From Gammaproteobacteria bacterium (GTDB taxonomy: Bacteria; Pseudomonadota; Gammaproteobacteria; DRJJ01), in NCBI GenBank assembly GCA_011052255.1, contig DRJJ01000280.1, forward strand, positions 1 through 7,941: a DNA stretch of 7,941 nt, written 5' to 3'. Below, in pieces: positions 5,934 through 7,941 of the stretch; the first letter of the stretch is position 1; every line of letters begins with the position of its first letter. The position numbers and the translations under genes are program-made. A model generated the notes under the pieces. That model ran no database searches and was not told where the DNA came from. It was given only the letters and a program-made list of their open reading frames with translations.

Positions 5934-6572
5934 TTAACCCGGTAACATACTGGCGATGGTCATCGCGTTACGCATGGTTTCGATGGATAGCCCTATATAG
6001 TCAAATACCAGATATTGTGTGGCGTTATGTGGCTGTCGTGCCAGAAAGGTTTCGATCTGCGCACGTAGATCACGCAAGTGGGTGGCGACTTTCGGGTCAT
6101 GAATGATAGCAATTTGATAATCATGGTTATCGGGTTGAGTGTTACGCCAGCAGGGTAAAATATTTTGAGGGAAAGCCACTGTCGTATCAACTGGCATGTC
6201 GAGGTGCAGAGAGTATTGCTGTGCCAGAGATTGTAAATTATCCGGGATGTGGGTAAGTTTATGGTTGCTACTGATCACCAGTCCTTCGACATGCTGTTGC
6301 AAAACGTCGGGTAGCTTGCTGATTTGCGCTACCTGTTCCATGGGTATTTGCAGAAAAAACCGGAAGGGCGGTTCGATATCGTCAGCCCATTGTTCCAGAG
6401 TCTCCTGGCTTGCAGAGCCCCAGTCTGACCAGGGGATCACGCAAAAGCGGAATTCATTACTGTAAAACGTCAGGCGCCATTCCGGCGGCAGTTCCTCGTC
6501 ATAAAAATTTTCAGACCATGACGGGTATTGCCATCCGGCGGAACCGATTTCCAGGCGACTGTCCATCAGCAT
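5934..6572 (-). CDS. Short, diverged DUF72-like (YecE-type) protein
   Basis: The protein has 212 residues from ATG 6572. The N-terminus reads IGSAGWQYPSW (9-19) then NFYDEELPPEWRLTFYSNEF, closely resembling the opening of DUF72/YecE TIM-barrel proteins (IGTSGWxYxxW, FYP, a long helix). After that the match fades: the usual VEINSTFYRLP is replaced by FRFCVIPWSDW, and the family's C-terminal half is not recognisable. Families of this type usually have 240-300 residues, so this is short. The function of DUF72 is not well established, and none is assigned here. No signal peptide or membrane helix is seen, so it is probably cytoplasmic. Starts at GTG 6581 and ATG 6566 are in-frame alternatives; an AGG 11 bases before ATG 6572 favours it. 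It lies 61 bases upstream of the longer mlaF start on the same strand and is divergent from the oxidoreductase gene. The coding call is good, the family call moderate. Confidence 0.75.
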   Translation of the reverse strand: MLMDSRLEIGSAGWQYPSWSENFYDEELPPEWRLTFYSNEFRFCVIPWSDWGSASQETLEQWADDIEPPFRFFLQIPMEQVAQISKLPDVLQQHVEGLVISSNHKLTHIPDNLQSLAQQYSLHLDMPVDTTVAFPQNILPCWRNTQPDNHDYQIAIIHDPKVATHLRDLRAQIETFLARQPHNATQYLVFDYIGLSIETMRNAMTIASMLPG

Positions 6573-6615
6573 AGTGTGCACGGCCTGGCACGGTACGGCA
6601 AGTATTGCTGCTTTT

Positions 6616-6644
6616 TTGCGATCAATCTGTCTTTAGGTTTAAAT
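6616..6644 (+). promoter_or_regulatory. Possible promoter for the oxidoreductase-epimerase pair
   Basis: TTGCGA (6616-6621, four of six) and TTAAAT (6639-6644, four of six) are spaced by 17 bases in the divergent intergenic region. Transcription would start near 6651, about 20 bases before the ATG at 6671. A GGAGGT at 6645-6650 sits too far upstream (20 bases) to serve that ATG; the closer AGGA at 6658-6661 fits better. Consensus match only. Confidence 0.3.
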
Positions 6645-6670
6645 GGAGGTCAGGTTCAGGATAGTAAACG

Positions 6671-7741
6671 ATGAAATTCGATCTTTTTTTCGAGTTACCA
6701 TTAGCCGGTGCAGCGCATCAGGATGAGGTGCGTTTGTATCGTGAGGTGATAGCGCAATGTGAGCTGGCCGACCGCCTTGGCTACCGTACAGCATGGCTGG
6801 TCGAACATCATTTTATGCCGGGTTACTCGCATTCCAGCGCGCCGGATTTACTGTTGTCTGCGATTGCGATGCGTACCCGGCAGTTACGTCTGGGCCTGGC
6901 TGTGGTACCACTGCCGTATCATCATCCGGTCAGCGTTACGGAGCGATTGGCAACGCTGGATGTAATATCTGAAGGGCGGGTCGAATTTGGTTTTGGGCGC
7001 GGATTCTCTCCACGCGAGCATCTGTGTTTTGGTAGCGACATGGCTCAGGCGCGCGAGCACACCGGGCAGGCGCTGCATGTGATACGAGAGTCATTGGTCA
7101 GTGCACAATTCAAACCTGCGCCGGGTTATGAAATGCTGACCGGAGAACCATTGGTGCCACGTCCTGTGCAAGCTGAAGATCTGCCCACCTGGATGGCCTG
7201 CGTCAGCCCCGACAGTTTCACGCGGGCTGCTGAGTTACAGGTCAACGTACTGGCGGGCCCGTTCAAGCCATGGTTTATGACCAAACGTGATATCCGCAGC
7301 TACCACCGCGCATGTAACAAAAAGGCCGTCAGCCCGGGATATGTTGGCATGGCAACAGGCATCCTGTGCCTGCCAGATGGTAAACAGGCGCGTCAACTGG
7401 CGCGCGAACATTTTGTCTGGTTTTATCAGCAGCTGCTAGAGGTTACCCGGCCGGTACTGGAACAATTGTATGAGGGTTATGATGAATACCGGCGCTATGG
7501 CAAGCTGACCGGATTGTTTGAAAAGCTGCTGGATCTGCGTACGCTGGAGTGGGCGGGTATGGTTATCGTTGGCGATCCGGCACATTGCATCAAGCGCTTG
7601 CAGCAGCTGGCCGATGCCGGAGTGGATCATGTGCTGCTGGCGGTCGGAGCCGGCGTGATGCCGGATGAGGTGATACGGGAATCAATGCAATTGCTGGCGG
7701 AAAAAGTGATGCCGGCCTTTGCCGGGTCTGACGCCGGTTAA
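6671..7741 (+). CDS. Luciferase-like (LLM class) flavin-dependent oxidoreductase
   Basis: The 356-residue protein belongs to the bacterial luciferase-like monooxygenase superfamily: TIM-barrel enzymes that use reduced flavin (FMNH2 or F420) supplied from outside. Evidence is the N-terminal strand MKFDLFFELP, the EHHF motif (45-48) holding the His equivalent to the catalytic His44 of LuxA, and LGLAVVPLPYHHPVSVTERLATLD (74-97). GRVEFGFGRGF (102-112) and VGDPAHCIKRLQQLADAGVDHVLL (300-323) also match, the latter being the typical C-terminal barrel end. All superfamily segments are present and the length is normal. The substrate cannot be read from sequence; members act on aldehydes, alkanesulfonates, nitrilotriacetate and many secondary metabolites. 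ATG 6671 is supported by AGGA 9 bases upstream. The next gene starts 35 bases after its stop on the same strand, which suggests an operon. It is probably soluble and cytoplasmic. Confidence 0.93.
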   Translation: MKFDLFFELPLAGAAHQDEVRLYREVIAQCELADRLGYRTAWLVEHHFMPGYSHSSAPDLLLSAIAMRTRQLRLGLAVVPLPYHHPVSVTERLATLDVISEGRVEFGFGRGFSPREHLCFGSDMAQAREHTGQALHVIRESLVSAQFKPAPGYEMLTGEPLVPRPVQAEDLPTWMACVSPDSFTRAAELQVNVLAGPFKPWFMTKRDIRSYHRACNKKAVSPGYVGMATGILCLPDGKQARQLAREHFVWFYQQLLEVTRPVLEQLYEGYDEYRRYGKLTGLFEKLLDLRTLEWAGMVIVGDPAHCIKRLQQLADAGVDHVLLAVGAGVMPDEVIRESMQLLAEKVMPAFAGSDAG

Positions 7742-7776
7742 AAAAACGGTTACAGATAACACAGGCAGAAAAACCC

Positions 7777-7941
7777 ATGCAAATAGTTGTAACAGGATGC
7801 TCGGGTCACCTGGGGCGCGTAGTAGTACCGCACTTGCTGGGCAGCTTGCCTGATTGTGATATTACCGGGCTGGATCTTCAGGTTCCGGCATATCAGCATG
7901 AGCGTTTTCACTATCAGCAGCTGGACATTGCAGACCCGGAA
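7777..7941 (+). CDS. NAD(P)-dependent epimerase/reductase of the extended SDR type, N-terminal fragment
   Basis: Fifty-five residues are in the window; the gene runs off the right edge. The start MQIVVTGCSGHLGRVVVPHLL is a classic Rossmann beta-alpha unit. Its TGxxGxxG nucleotide-binding motif is TGCSGHLG (6-13), typical of extended short-chain dehydrogenases such as UDP-sugar epimerases and dihydroflavonol-type reductases. D32 at the end of the second strand (DITGLDL) suggests NAD(H) preference, and LDIAD (49-53) matches the third strand. ATG 7777 has an AGG 11 bases upstream. It follows the oxidoreductase by 35 bases on the same strand, so the two are probably co-transcribed. The substrate and the full domain content cannot be seen here. 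Confidence 0.88.
   Translation, partial: MQIVVTGCSGHLGRVVVPHLLGSLPDCDITGLDLQVPAYQHERFHYQQLDIADPE

Noticed and set aside
5905..5938. Possible terminator between the DUF72-like gene and mlaF
   Set aside because: GTTAA and TTAAC arms precede a run of six T residues on the minus strand, but the outer stem is only 5 AT-rich pairs with a 17-base interior. It is too weak to call.
6643..6726. Short plus-strand frame starting at ATG 6643
   Set aside because: It overlaps the start of the oxidoreductase gene in another frame, has 27 codons and no suitable ribosome site; the GGAGGT lies after its ATG, not before it.

Overview
The window reads as chromosomal DNA from a gammaproteobacterium of moderate G+C. 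The main evidence is a minus-strand block in the order mlaF-mlaE-mlaD-(STAS)mlaB-ibaG-murA-hisG-hisD, a conserved arrangement in gammaproteobacteria such as Pseudomonas. The lineage cannot be fixed further from sequence alone. Nearly every base is coding. No gap exceeds 300 bases, and no tRNA, rRNA, CRISPR array, insertion sequence or phage gene was seen.

Layout. Positions 1-991 (minus) hold the N-terminal three quarters of HisD, which runs off the left edge. HisG (short form), MurA and the BolA-like IbaG follow up to 3241. A 140-base gap (3254-3393) holds a possible terminator, a possible promoter and a double palindrome. Positions 3394 to 5818 or 5872 hold the lipid-transport genes for MlaB, MlaD, MlaE and MlaF, tightly packed with 3-5 base gaps or a 4-base overlap. 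Upstream of mlaF on the same strand is a short, diverged DUF72-like protein (5934-6572). An intergenic region of about 100 bases separates it from a divergent plus-strand pair: a luciferase-like flavin-dependent oxidoreductase (6671-7741) and the start of a Rossmann-fold NAD(P)-dependent epimerase/reductase (7777 to the right edge).

How the genes work together. MlaF (ATPase), MlaE (permease), MlaD (MCE ring) and MlaB (STAS regulator) form the inner-membrane complex that moves phospholipids between the inner and outer membranes. IbaG is a BolA-family partner of monothiol glutaredoxins in iron-sulfur handling. MurA makes the first committed peptidoglycan precursor. HisG and HisD catalyse the first and last steps of histidine synthesis. 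The oxidoreductase/epimerase pair probably forms a separate transcription unit with unknown substrates.

The most notable point is that mlaC, which encodes the periplasmic lipid carrier and normally lies between mlaD and mlaB, is absent: the two genes are 5 bases apart. Otherwise this is largely a housekeeping region, and I see no clear sign of a wholly new system.
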